Positions 19,878 to 30,404 of a stretch of DNA of 64,000 nucleotides are shown piece by piece (positions within the stretch are counted from its first letter, which is position 1; every line of letters starts with the position of its first letter). The translations under genes were made by a program, and so were the position numbers. Under the pieces are notes generated by a model, which had not been told where the DNA came from, searched no databases, and worked only from the letters and a program-made list of their open reading frames with translations. This DNA comes from Cyanophora paradoxa (taxonomy: Eukaryota > Glaucocystophyceae > Cyanophorales > Cyanophoraceae): positions 17,935 through 81,934 of the forward strand of contig QPMI01000685.1 of the NCBI GenBank assembly GCA_004431415.1, written 5' to 3'.

Positions 19878-20830
19878 CTAGGACGGGGGCGGCGGGGCGA
19901 TGCCCAGGAGGGCGAGGGTGCGCTCGTGGCGGCGCCCCTTGAAGAACTTCTCCAGCGCCGCCGCGAACGGCTCCTCCCCTGGGGGCCTCATCGTGAGGCG
20001 CGCCGAGTGTCGCGCGCGGGGGCGGGAGGGCCGGGCGCGGACCGGAGGCGGGGGCGGCGGCGAGGTCGAAGAGGGTCATGCAGGCGGAGAACTTGAGGTC
20101 GTCGGGGGGCCCGAAGAGCAGCACGGCGCTCGCCGTCTTCGCCTCCAGCGCCAGCGCCGTCACCTGCGCGCCCGCCGGCATCGGCGGCCGCCTCGCAAAT
20201 TGAAGAATGAAATTTGATCGGACCTCGCGGAGGCGGGGTCCGAGGAGCGGGTGCGCGAGGTACGCGCGGGCCTCGTCCAGCGACGCGATGCCGAAGTGGC
20301 GCGACTTGGCGCTCGTGCCCAGGCTGCGCAGCTGCGGGAAGATAAACCTGCCGCCGCCCGCGCGCCCGGGTCGAATGTTAACGTCCGAGGGGAGCGGCTC
20401 GGGTAGGCGGGCGGATCGCGACGAACCACATCCAGTGCGATGTCTTCTTGCCCGCGCGCATCTCACGGAGAACACGGGGCCATGCCGGCTCCTGAGCCTG
20501 CACGAAGCGCCGCAGCTGGAAGGGGTCGCTGCCCGCAGCCGCAGCCGGAGTCGATGTTGCTGTCCCTCCAGAGTTCACGTGCGGCGGAATGCCGTCCTCC
20601 TCGTCGGAGGGATGCGCTGCTGCTGACGCGGCGGCCGCGGCAGGCCGTACGCGTGTGATCGTCCGACCCGCGGGCGCGGCTGGACGCGCAGTGCCAGCTG
20701 CGGCCGGAAGTGCTGCAAACCTGGATGCTGGAGCTGCCGGTCTGCTTGGCTTGGCTGCCAGCGGCGGTGGCGCCGCGAACGCGGGCCGGGTCGAGGTCAT
20801 ATGCGCCTGCCGCGGCCCTCCAACGTTCAT
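19878..20830 (-). CDS. DUF1810 family protein
   Basis: Start ATG 20830 (MNVGGPRQAHMTSTRP). An Ala/Pro-rich extension of about 120 residues precedes the domain: DPFQLRRFVQAQEPAWPRVL, REMRAGKKTSHWMW, a GT-AG intron that splits the Trp codon, FIFPQLRSLGTSAKSRHFGI, SLDEARAYLAHPLLGPRL, LLFGPPDDLKFSACMTLF, a last intron, and EPFAAALEKFFKGRRHERTL then LALLGIAPPPPS, stop 19878-19880. The motifs SHWMWFIFPQ, ARAYLxHPxLGxRL and DDLKFxSxMTLF define DUF1810, a bacterial/algal/fungal family of unknown biochemical role. The exon join is strongly supported because it restores the conserved HWMWFIFPQ exactly. The N-terminal extension is unusual for the family and could be a targeting or linker region. Confidence 0.92.
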
Positions 20831-21615
20831 CCGCAGCTGCAGTGACGTGCGCAGCTAACGATGCCAATGGTCTTGAAAGTTTGAGCGGCTCGCTGACGGG
20901 CGGAGGTGTGATTGAGCAGGTCTGATCGCTCGGATCGGCCGCTCCTGGGCCTGCAAGCTCTTCCGATCCTGGCTAGCGTGTTGCAGGTTCTGTGCTGAGC
21001 TTGCGATGCCTTCTGCGGGCTGTGAGCGAGGCTGTGAGCGAGGGGGAGCTGCGAGCTGCGAGCGGAGGTGAGCGCTCCTGCGCCGCGTACGCATGCACAT
21101 TGCACCTGGATCGCGCTACAGTTGCAGATCGTGCCAGGGAAGTCAGCTGCAGGGGCTTTGGGGTGGGCAGTCAGCGGCGTTGGGTTGTACCCCCGGCCCA
21201 GCTCATGAGCCTCATGTCAGCCTCGTACGCGTGAATCTCGACAATTACGGCGGAGCGCCGACGTCGACGCGTACGTATATACGGCGCCTCCGGCCCTGCA
21301 GCTGCCGAGTTCGGGCCATGGCCAGCCCCGCGCGCCCGCGCGCATGCGCAGTATACGTCGACGTCCCTCGAGCTCATGATCAATTGCAAATTATTAAAGC
21401 CCCGAAATTAATTAAAGACGCTCGAGGCCGTCCTTCCAGTCTAGTTTTGCATGGCGCGATAGTCCCGGAGTCCAGGCCAGCCCTTCAAGGCTTCAATTTG
21501 CGGCCTGCCTGATAAAGGCGGGGGCTTTTGTTCGCAGCCTGAAGAAGCATCCGCGGCCGGAGGATAGTATTCGAGGCTAGCGACAGCATACATGTACATA
21601 AGCATGCCTAGCGCT
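20831..21615. other. Intergenic region
   Basis: Upstream of the DUF1810 gene and downstream of the zinc-finger gene. It includes a short tandem (GCTGTGAGCGAG twice near 21020-21045) and palindrome-rich DNA at 21240-21430. No gene recognised. Confidence 0.45.
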
Positions 21616-23417
21616 TCAAGGCCAGGAGGACTGCGGCGGCGGCTCTTCGCGATCCGCGCCATCGCCGGCGCCGACCGCCCCGTCGGCCTCCGCGCCTGCC
21701 GCCGCCGGCGCCGTGGACGGGGCCGGCGCGTCCCACTGAGCGGGCGGGGCCGGCGCGTCCCACTGCGCGGGCGGGGCCGGCACATCCCACTGCGCGGGTG
21801 GCTGCCCGAGCGGTGCCGCCAGAGGCATAGTAGCGGGCCACGAGGGGGGTGGAGGGTAGCCTGGGTAGGGGTACGCGTAGAACGGGACCTGCGAGCAGTC
21901 GACGGCCCCGCAGCAGTGGGGGCAGAGGCCGACCTGCGGAGCAAGGGGCCGGGCCGCGTCTCGCACAGATCTGGAGGGGTACGAGGAAGGGAAGAGGCCG
22001 CGCACCCCGGGCTGGCTGGAGGGGAGGAGCGGAGGCGGCCGGCTCGCGGGGCCCCTGACGGCGAGGGGCAGCCCGGGGGGTCGGTAGGGCCCCGTCGGCT
22101 GCCCTCGCGCCTCCCGCTCGGCCGGCGGCGGCGGCGGAGCCAGCTGCAGGCCCGGGGGACGGTACGGGCGCGCGGGTCGCGCGGGGGCAGAAGCCGGGGC
22201 GGGAGCAGGGGCGGGGGCGCCTGCAGGCGGCTCCAGAGCATCGCCGGCTGGAGGAGCGGCCTCCTCGGGGGGCGCAGGCCAGCCGGCGGAAGGGGCTGGG
22301 CCGCCTCCAGGGGGTGGGGCGTACGGCCGGGGCGCAGCGAGCGCGGGGAAACCCGAAAGGTGCGATGGGGCCGGCAGGCTGTACCCGGGAGGCAAGTCGT
22401 GCGGGTGTACGGCCGAAGGCTGGTCGACAGCGACGGGGGGCGAATCGGAGGGGAGGAGGGTAGTAGTGCGGGACGATGAGGGGGGGGCAAAGTTGTCAGA
22501 CTCCGCGGGTGGGGCGGGAGGGGCGCGGGCAAGGGATCCGGACTGTGACGGAAGGGGCGGGAAAGCGCTCGAGCTCGAGGCGCCGGGTGCCGCTGCGGAG
22601 CCGTCAGCTCGTCCCGCGCCGGACGACAGGGCGCAGGGGGCGGCGCCGGCACCGTACCAGTTCCGGGGCCCGTGGCGGCCTGCAGCTGGCCCCAGGCCGG
22701 GAGCGGGAGGGCGGCGGCGGGGGCGGAGAAGACGGGCAGAGGGGCGGGGGCCGCGGGCTGCGGGGCGGGCTTGCTGGCCGAGCGGCCGCCCTGCTTGGCG
22801 GAGGCGGCCGGCTTGGGCTTTGGCTTCGCCGCCTCCAGCGCCCTCCTGCGGCCCCGGCCCCGACCTCAGCGGCGCAGAAGACAGTTCAGTGAGGAATAAA
22901 CATCGGAGCGCGCCTCTGCGCCTCCGCGCGCTGCTTGTGCGCCTCGCTCTGAATGTGCTGCCGCGCCGTGCATGTGATTAGCTGTCGAGAAAAGGATCTT
23001 GTGGAAGATTTAAAAAGAGAGAAGAGCACCTGCTCGAGCTGCTGGGCGCTGTTGAACTGCTTCGAGCAGAGCTCGCAGCGGCCGCGGATGGGCAGCGCGC
23101 GGGCGGGCTCGGCGGCAGGGGCGGCGGGGCGGGCGGGCGGCGGACGGCCGCGGGAGCGGTCGCGATCGGCGCGCGGGCGGCTCGAGCTCAGCGGGCTCCT
23201 CGGGCTCCTCGGGCGGGGCGCTGGGGGCGAGGGCGCGGCGGGGGCGGGCTTGGCGTCGCCGGCTATCGCCGCATCGCCCGGCTTCGCGTGCTCGGAGCGC
23301 GGCGGGCGGCGGGTCTCCTTGCCGGGCCGGCAGACCGTGTGGCCCCGCACGGCCCCTCCGCACTGCGGGCACAGCACGCCCCCCACGCGCCGCCCGGCCT
23401 CCCGCTTCATCTTGTTC
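21616..23417 (-). CDS. Zinc-finger protein with proline-rich C-terminus and QWDAPAP repeats
   Basis: The first clear exon begins at 23417 (NKMKREAGRRVGG). It has a CPQCGGAVRGHTVC putative zinc knuckle, a low-complexity Pro/Ala linker, then CELCSKQFNSAQQLEQ joined across an AT-rich intron to HIQSEAHKQRAEAQRR: a C2H2 finger of the matrin/U1 type (C-x2-C-x12-H-x5-H). The C-terminal part is Pro/Ala-rich, with YRPPGL repeats, LCPHCCGAVDCSQVPFYAYP and three tandem PPAQWDAPAP units, stop at 21616. U1-type fingers often bind dsRNA or sit in splicing proteins; function here is unknown. A start exon lies upstream (an ATG near 23580 reading MNINSLVQ is a candidate). Frames between 22396 and 22885 are low-complexity and their splicing is not resolved. 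Confidence 0.6.
21724..21802 (-). repeat. 30-bp tandem repeat coding PAQWDAPAP units
   Basis: Nearly three tandem copies of a 30-bp unit (core GGCGCGTCCCACTGCGCGGG on the plus strand) encode repeated PPAQWDAPAP in the C-terminal region of the zinc-finger protein. Confidence 0.8.
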
Positions 23418-24196
23418 CTGCGCCCAAAACCCAAAGGTCGTGCTTCAGCTAAAGTAGGTTATGTAAGAGAGAGCCAAAAAAGGATCCTTCAGAATTCACC
23501 AACAAGTCTTGTGCAAAGCCGCGCTGCAATCGCCCGAGCAGTCGACCTCGACGAACCTGCACGAGTGAGTTAATATTCATGGCGAACGGCATCTCACGAA
23601 CGCTGGCTCACTCCTCGTTCGGCTTGATCGTTTCGCGGCAGCCGACTGCGAGACACGGGCGGCACGCAGGGTCCGCTGGAGCTGGCTGAACCGCCGGTGC
23701 GCTCGAAGACGGCGTCACAAGGGCAGCGCGTTCTGCCGCCCCGAGGGCGCTGCCCGCGGCCGCCGCCGGATTCGACCACGAGCGGTTAGGGGCCGCGTGT
23801 ACTTCGACTGCAGCTGGATTGATATCACCCTGCACGTGAGGACGCCCGGTAACCTGTACCGATGCGTCTGATGCCTGCTGCCCTCCTCGTGATTGTCCTC
23901 GCTGCCCTCCGGTACCGGTATCCCTCCCGTCTGCCAGAGGACGCTGCAATCAGCTGCGCCCTCGCGATCGCCGCGCTCGATGCGTGATGCTCTGATCATG
24001 ACAGTCACGCACCCGACGGCGACGCCGATCGAACCATTTCTGGAGGGGGGCTGGCCGCCGCACAGCAGGGTGGAGCGCCGCCGCTCACCACCGGGTCGGT
24101 TGGAGCTTTTGCAGCCTGGGCCGAGCGCGAGACCTTCCAGAAGAGAAATCAGAGCAGATAGACGGTCGCAGCAGCGTTCTGGAACTTTAGACCTGA

Positions 24197-25189
24197 TCAT
24201 TTGACGCCCCGCGAGTGACGCCTTCCGCGGAACTGTCGATTTGGCCTCCAGATGTTTCTCCCGCACAAGGCTTCGACCTCTGCGTTTTTGTCAGTACTGC
24301 GCATCGGCAGATTATATATAAGAGCAAGCGGTCGCGGGCGACGCGCCTGCTTGCAATTGCTCTCCGTATGCTCCAAAGCTGGCACTGCTCTAGATCTTGA
24401 CTTCTGAAGCTGGCGGGCCTTCGCATTTGAAACGTTAACTTGCTGGCCCGAACTCACACTCGAGCTCACGATCGTCTTTGGTGCTGAAGCAGTTGTCGAT
24501 GTCGAATCTGCGGCCTGGATCCGGAAGCCCAACAGGTGAGCGAGATTCTGCAATAGTGGCGGCAACCGCACCTGTGGAGATACCGATGCGGCAGCAGAAG
24601 TCGATGTCGACTGCCGAATGCTGGACGACCCCGATGCTGCTGCCGTCTTGACTAGCTTCTGCTGCTGCGATTGCCGATCCTTCACATGTACAGAGGCACG
24701 CGGCTCCGATCGCTTATCTGATTTGTTGCTCGCCGACACTGGGACAGCGGGAGGGCGACGCCGGTATCCGCAGAAGTAGAGCGCGTTGGGGTCCATGCAA
24801 TACGAACACAGGCTGTGGTACTCCTCGCGACCGGGCTTGAACCACCGGCTGCATTTCAAACAGAAGATCCGGTTAGCGAGCTTGTAGAGCTTCTTCAGCA
24901 GCTGTCGCGGGGTCGAAGAAGAGGGTACATCGGGCTTCACGATTTTGGCCTTGCCGCAAAAAATCCTCGCGCTGCAAGACGGGCACTGTTCGAAGAACTT
25001 GCGGGCGGTGAACGTTGCTTTGCACGCAAGGCAGCAGTTGTTGGATCTAAGTGTGAAGGCTTCTTCGATATCCTGCTGCGAGTCTTCTGGCTGCGGGGAG
25101 GTTTCGACGGGTGCGCATTCCTCCATGACCGACGCCACCAGCTTTTCAGAGACTTCGGGGGGAACAGGGGGGACTTGATGGCCCTCCAC
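24197..25189 (-). CDS. Double-zinc-ribbon family protein, copy 4 (possibly shortened)
   Basis: Same family as the copies at 25278, 27410 and 28889. It carries two zinc-ribbon-like modules: CCLACKATFTARKFFEQCPS continuing C-x4-FCG, and FCLKCSRWFKPGREEYHSLC continuing SYC-x8-FCG. An in-frame ATG lies at 25126 (MEECAPVETSPQPED); the frame is open upstream to 25189, so the real start may be in another exon. After the second module comes a Ser/Gln/Ala-rich region (RQSTSTSAAASVSPQVRLPP, LLQNLAHLLGF). The frame stays open to 24197, but the last part (past about 24400) contains AT-rich, intron-like DNA and may not be coding. The helical repeat exon seen in the other copies was not found here. Confidence 0.6.
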   Translation of the reverse strand: MEGHQVPPVPPEVSEKLVASVMEECAPVETSPQPEDSQQDIEEAFTLRSNNCCLACKATFTARKFFEQCPSCSARIFCGKAKIVKPDVPSSSTPRQLLKKLYKLANRIFCLKCSRWFKPGREEYHSLCSYCMDPNALYFCGYRRRPPAVPVSASNKSDKRSEPRASVHVKDRQSQQQKLVKTAAASGSSSIRQSTSTSAAASVSPQVRLPPLLQNLAHLLGFRIQAADSTSTTASAPKTIVSSSVSSGQQVNVSNAKARQLQKSRSRAVPALEHTESNCKQARRPRPLALIYNLPMRSTDKNAEVEALCGRNIWRPNRQFRGRRHSRGVK

Positions 25190-25277
25190 GGCAAGGCTGC
25201 TTGCACAGTAACACCGCCAAAGAAGAGCCCTGGCGGTGTGGTCATGAGACAGTTCGAGCTCGCGCTACATGACATAA

Positions 25278-26390
25278 TCACGTGCACCTTCGAAGAAATT
25301 CAGCCATAATCCTCGAAGACCCGACGGAGTGCCGGAGGCGCATAATGCGAGGGATGATCTCGGAGTCGACTTCTCGCACAACATCTTCATAAATATCGCA
25401 GATGCCCCAACAAACTGCAAATATCGCGAAGGTCGATACAAATCCAGCGTCACCAATGCATGCACATGCATATGCATGAAAAGCAGCATCGAACCGACTC
25501 GCTCGTAGCGGGACCGGATGCAGTCGGGGTGACGAAGAATGACATGCTCAAGCGCATACATGGCCCAGTCATAGAAGCGTTGTTTCAAGCACCACGATGC
25601 AACCACCTGCAAAACAAGATGCAAAAACGGATGTTACAATAATGATCAATGGAAATGGTAGCTATATGTATGCGAGTACTGCTAAGAGGCCACGCATACA
25701 CACCCTGTCTTCGTCGTCTTCCAGCGCAACGTCACTGATCGTGATGGGGTCGAATGCTCGCAGCAGGGCTTCGTCGGACACAGACGGTTTTCGAATGCCG
25801 ACAAATAGTCGCGCTGAGCTCAAGCACATTGGGCAGGATGCAAAGAACGACTTCGGCGGGAAATCAGCTCTGCACACAATGCACGAGCTCGTCTCCGGCA
25901 GGCTGAACATGCTTTCAATCGAATCTCGTGGTACTTCCTTTCCAGGAATGACCGGAAGTCCTTGGTAGTGGTCGACGACCGGCACTTGCGTCGCTCGATC
26001 AAGCATCGATTTCAACGCCGACGCGTCTTCACGGTGCAGCCTTGTCGAGAGGGGCTGCTGCAACATTCGTTGAACGGAAGCTGCTTTCTCCTCGTTGAGG
26101 CGAAGCAACGAGGGCGGCGGAGAATCGCTGCACTTCGCATCTCCACAGAAAAGAAGACACCAGCAGCCGGGACACCTCGCGTAGAAGTTGCTAGCATTCA
26201 CTGCCGTGAGACATTCAGGACATCTCAACCGCTGCAAGAGCGTGAAGTCTTCTTCAAGCTCCTTTTTCGACACCTTGAGCTCCGTGACCGACATGCCCCG
26301 AATAAACGGAAGGGGTAGCTGTTCTGGCTCTGCGGCTGCTGCAGCTGCCTGCGAGATTTGCGATTGCAATCGACCAAAATTTACTTGCAT
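25278..26390 (-). CDS. Double-zinc-ribbon plus helical-repeat protein, copy 3
   Basis: Three exons. Exon 1 (26390-25704) starts at ATG 26390 (MQVNFGRLQSQ). Module 1 is RCPECLTAVNASNFYARCPG continuing C-x4-FCG; module 2 is CIVCRADFPPKSFFASCPMC followed by RLFVGIRKPSVSDEALLRAF and DPITISDVALEDDEDR. Exon 2 (25606-25495) codes VVASWCLKQRFYDWAMYALE and HVILRHPDCIRSRYERV, a TPR-like helical hairpin. Exon 3 (25414-25278) codes VCWGICDIYEDVVREVDSEI and ends RIMAEFLRRCT. Both joins are in phase with GT-AG signals. The protein (about 310 residues) matches the copy at 28889 block by block. The four-cysteine modules (C-x2-C ... C-x2-C, then FCG/FVG) should bind zinc; function unknown. Codon use is less GC-biased than in the flanking housekeeping genes. 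Confidence 0.8.
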
Positions 26391-27409
26391 TGTCTGTGAA
26401 TGTGCATTTATATATGCTCGAACATGTGTCAGCCTGCGGAATCAACTTTAATGATCAGCTTCATGAAAATGATTTTCTTTGTTAGAATATACGTATACAT
26501 GATGCGAACTCACACTGAATCGAAAAACGTCACCACGCGGTCTGTTAGCAGATCGGGTTCCATCGACCTTAGATGGACTGCGAGCGACAGCGAGTTTGGA
26601 ATGATCGCCACGCCAAAAGCGTCGTGTTCGGCTATGCTCTTCCCTGACGGCATCCAAGCTCAAGGCATTAGTACGCATACTCGGGGGTTTCACGTGCAGG
26701 AGGAAGGAAGCTGTAACGCACGAAGCGAGTCGAATTGGCCGCAAAACGTCATGTGAAAAGGAGATCCGCCACTGACAGCACGCTTCGCCGATTTATACGC
26801 CAACGAACACGCATGGTTGAGAAGCTTAAGAACTTCAATCTAGAGGAGGCGCAAATCATGGTCAGCAAAATTCGCTTAAAATTCGGAGAAGAAACCGTGA
26901 ACCTTATTCAAATTGGCATCGGATCGCAATATCTCTGAAACGCATGAGTTCGAAAATTCGCATTCTGGATTCTGACTTGCATATGCATCGATGTCGAATT
27001 CGAAATCAAGAGCACCCTGAACCCGATTATTATTGTGCGTATGCGAGAGCAGAGACCAAGGTTATTGATGACATGCATTGTGTTACCTCGCCCTCTGCCA
27101 TGTGCGTTAAATTCATCCGCATGGTTTCTGCAGTCGCCCCCATCGATTGCAATTCAAATCCTTGCGATTCTGAACAGAAAGCTTGGCTTAATCCAACAGA
27201 AATTGATATGAGAATCAATATTCAGATCCCATAGAGCACCTTCAGAGCGAGAAGAATCGTCGACGTCATCATGTGAAGTCGAAATTCCACACGCAGGTAT
27301 GCATGTCTCGTTCATATTCACGCGCGGTAGAGACACCTCACAGCTCTTACTGCTCAATCTTGCAATCGAAATGTCAGCATTCGATGGCGATCAGAAGTCC
27401 AATTACAGC
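26391..27409. other. AT-richer spacer within the zinc-ribbon cluster
   Basis: Between two family copies. A plus-strand open stretch at about 26735-26938 (KLKNFNLEEAQIMVSKIRLK) lacks an ATG start and family signal, so it is not called. Otherwise non-coding in appearance. Confidence 0.35.
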
Positions 27410-28830
27410 TTACCCGATGTGATCGATGCCGGCCGCAGATTCTACAGCTGCAGTCTGGCCATGGATATCAGACGCCTTAAATAGTTCTGGGTCCGATGGA
27501 GCCTTGAGCGCTAGCTTGGGTCCAAAGCAAGCCTCGCTGGTGCCGCATGGCACCGTGGCCGTTTCCGCCGTGCACGCATATGCATGCGCCATCGATATCC
27601 GACCATGACTCGAGCTTGCTTCAGGTCCGCCGTCTGCTTGCAAGTCGTTGGCCTGCAGCCGCTTCGAATTCTCAAGAGCCTTTTTCCGCACACTGTGGAT
27701 ACCGTGATTAAAAGCTTTGCACATGTCGTTGTCGTAGGGATCGCGCACGTTTCGAGGAGTTTCTTGCTCTCGTCATCAGTGCAAGTGGAAGCTTTTGCGG
27801 CGAGTTCTGCTGCGACTCGATCGGCCTCTTCAATCACGTCTTCAAAGAGCCCAAGCCCCATCCAGCAGCCTGTGCATGCTCTTCGTTAAGACAGCTTGGA
27901 AGTTTGCGCACGTATACGTGGACGGTCGAGCGGAAGACGCGGCAGTATGGAAGTTTGCGCACGCAGACGGTCGAGCCGAGTCGTTATGCAGGAGGGATCC
28001 CGGGCGATCAGGGCATTTAGGATGGGTCGCGCCTTTGACCACTGCGACTGCTTGAGGAGCCGCGCAACAGCAACCTGCGCATGGACAGCACCAGACAGCA
28101 ATTCAAACAAAATTAAATCAAGCTCGAAAATCAGGTCTAGCTATCGCTTTTGTCTGACCTTCTGAGTCTGGATCTCTTTTCCAGCAATGTGAATGCCTGC
28201 AGCTGCAGCTGGTCGCGATGGCTGTTCAACAGCTCCAGGCTGCTGTCTCAATCGCTGCTTTTCAGATACGGCTGTGTCCGGCTGCCCGGCTGATGTATTG
28301 ACTTCTGGTTTTCTGAGGTACGCGCAGAAGATGGCCTTCGAATCGGGAGGGCAGCCAGGACACCTCGTGAAATAATCGGACGCTTGGATTCGCTGCTTGC
28401 ACATGAAGCAAACACTCTCGTGCGCCTTTTTGTACATCTTCTTGAGCGTGTGGCGTGGAGTACTTGCTGGAGGGGGCGCTTCCATGGTGAGATTACATAA
28501 AGGTCGTCCATGGAAACATTCTATGTCGCAGTGTCGGCAGTGCGTGTAGAAGTTGTTGACAGTCAGAGGTTGTGTACAGTACTTGCAATACACTGTAGTA
28601 TTGGTTGGGATTGTGAACGACTTGGCAAGCTCTTCGTCAGGCATTCGAGTGCGAGGTGCGATCCCCGCTGGCAGACCAACGTCGGACTCATGACCGAGTC
28701 GATGTGCGAACAACTTGGATATGGTGAAGCTTATCTCAGAAGAAAGTGATACCGGCTGGCCCGTTTGAAGAGCAATTTGACTGCTTGCAAACATGCGCCA
28801 CTGAAGAGCACTGCGCAAATAATTGGCCAT
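27410..28830 (-). CDS. Double-zinc-ribbon plus helical-repeat protein, copy 2 (diverged)
   Basis: ATG 28830 (MANYLRSALQWRMFASSQ). Module 1 is YCKYCTQPLTVNNFYTHCRH continuing C-x3-CFHG; module 2 is CFMCKQRIQASDYFTRCPGC followed by IFCAYLRKPE. The second exon (joined by a GT/GC-AG intron ending CATGCGCAG) codes VAVARLLKQSQWSKARPILN and ALIARDPSCITTRLDRL, aligning with the helical exon of the other copies. The third exon gives CWMGLGLFEDVIEEADRV. A probable 47-nt GC-AG intron then leads to RDPYDNDMCKAFNHGIHSVR and SKRLQANDLQADGG, open to a stop at 27410. The end of exon 1 after KPEVNTSAGQPDTAV and the C-terminus are not certain. This copy lacks the FDPITI linker and has a longer C-terminus. Confidence 0.65.
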
Positions 28831-28888
28831 GAGTTTAATAATTTGATACAGCTGGCAATCCGTTGAATTCGCGATTAATGGTCCGCAA

Positions 28889-29896
28889 TCAGTTAACGTT
28901 ATTATTGCAAGTCCCGCACCGGTCTAGCCAAGAATACAAGTTCAAGCTAGCACCGAAGCGCTCAAGCAGTGATAAAGCCCGTGGAAGAATCTCGGTATCG
29001 ATTTCTTTGATGATTTCAGCAGAGAATCCAGCAAATATAACACCCCAGCACACTGCGTGAACAATTACCATATGCATATACATCGATTGAAAGCAAGAAA
29101 AGCATTGGAATGGATGTGCAGAATCACACCTAGGCGTTCAACTCGCGACCGGATGCAGTCAGGCTCACGGTGGATAGCGTTTGACAACGCGAGCATGGCC
29201 GAAGTGTACTCTCGCTTCTCAAGGTACCAGGTTGCGCACAACTGCGAATGAACATGCGTGAGCCACATAGGCTTTACTAAGGGCATCTGTGCAACCGCAA
29301 ACCCGGTCTTCATCGTCTTTCAAGGCCATGTCGCAGATGGTGATTGGATCAAACGCTCGCATCAAGTCGCCCTCTGATACTGACGACCTCGTTTGCCCGA
29401 CAAACACATCCTGGCCGCAAGTGGAGCAACGAACAGTAAATGATCCTGCAGAGAGTCCACGGCCAGAGGCTGGCAGCTGAATTTCTGCGGTACACATGTA
29501 GCAGTTGAAGGGAGACGATCTCGGCAGTTCGAAGAAGCGCTCCAGGGTCTTCACAGGCACACTTGAGCTTGGAAACACTTTAGGCCCGCCGGCAGCAGGG
29601 GCCGTGGGCCCCTGCTGCAGCTGCAGTTCGGAAGCGTATGGGCATTTACCCCGCTGCGTCCACACATTCTCCCGCAGATCGACAGGATACGCTCCACAGA
29701 AGTAAACCTGGTCACATCCAGGACAGCGCGAGAAAAATTCGAGCTCGATAGGCCTGAACGCCGACTTGCAGGTGAAGCAATAAAAAACGTGTAAGAAACA
29801 AAAGTTCTGCCGCAAGTTTTCCGCTGGTGTGTCTGGGGGAGGCGGATCCGGAAGGGCTCGAGTTGCATGAGCATAGAACTCCTCGTCAGCGCACAT
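28889..29896 (-). CDS. Double-zinc-ribbon plus helical-repeat protein, copy 1
   Basis: ATG 29896 (MCADEEFYAHATRALPDP). Module 1 is YCFTCKSAFRPIELEFFSRC continuing PGC-x4-FCG. A Gln/Pro linker (GPTAPAAGGPKVFPSSS) and VKTLERFFELPRSSPFN precede module 2: CYMCTAEIQLPASG ... FTVRCSTCGQDVFVG, then VSEGDLMRAFDPITICDMAL and KDDEDR. Exon 2 codes LCATWYLEKREYTSAMLALS and NAIHREPDCIRSRVERL; exon 3 codes VCWGVIFAGFSAEIIKEIDT and ends TCNNNVN with TGA at 28889-28891. Both introns are GT-AG and in phase. It shares FDPITI-x-D-x-AL-x-DDEDR and PDCIRSR-x-ER with the copy at 25278, showing tandem duplication. No known family recognised. Confidence 0.8.
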
Positions 29897-30404
29897 TGCA
29901 AGAATGTGATTGCGAGCCTGATTGAGCCTAAATTACAAAGAGTGCGCAAGAAATGCGCGCACAGGAAAGTTAGACAGAGAGCAAAATAAAATGACGGCAT
30001 TTCATAAATTTAATAGCGCACATGTACAAAGCTGGCGAACGTTGCAATGCGGGTCGCAGCTTTTCAATCATATCGAGTGCATCAAGAAGATGCCCAGTAT
30101 CAATAAATCGATCTGCAGGCGTTCATGAGCTGCTGATCATGATCATGATCATGCGCGTGACAGTTCGAGCTGATCATAATGTTATATCCGGTCGAACGCA
30201 CACAAGAGTGTAAGTCCGAAATGGGGGGTGCGAAGGTACGCGTCCCAGGGGAGATTTTGTAGGTTTCGCACCCAAGACACGTTGAGAGCATTTTCGATCA
30301 ATTGCAAACACAGCACCATTTCCTGGATTTCGAAATAATTAAAGAGGTGGACTCGGAAGTCAACTAAAGCCTATAAATAGAGCTTGAGAAATCAAAGCGG
30401 ATAT
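29897..30404. other. Spacer upstream of zinc-ribbon copy 1
   Basis: Less GC-rich DNA, with TGATCATGATCATGATCATG at about 30134-30153. It may contain the promoter or a small upstream exon of copy 1. No gene supported. Confidence 0.4.

Noticed and set aside
21616-23417. Mitochondrial ribosomal protein bL32 (because of KMKREAG and CPQCG ... HTVC)
   Set aside because: The rest of the protein (C2H2 finger, proline-rich repeats) does not fit bL32 and the Cys spacing is only superficially similar.
26735-26938. Short plus-strand frame with helical look in the zinc-ribbon cluster
   Set aside because: It begins with TTG, has no ATG in a sensible place and no homology cue.
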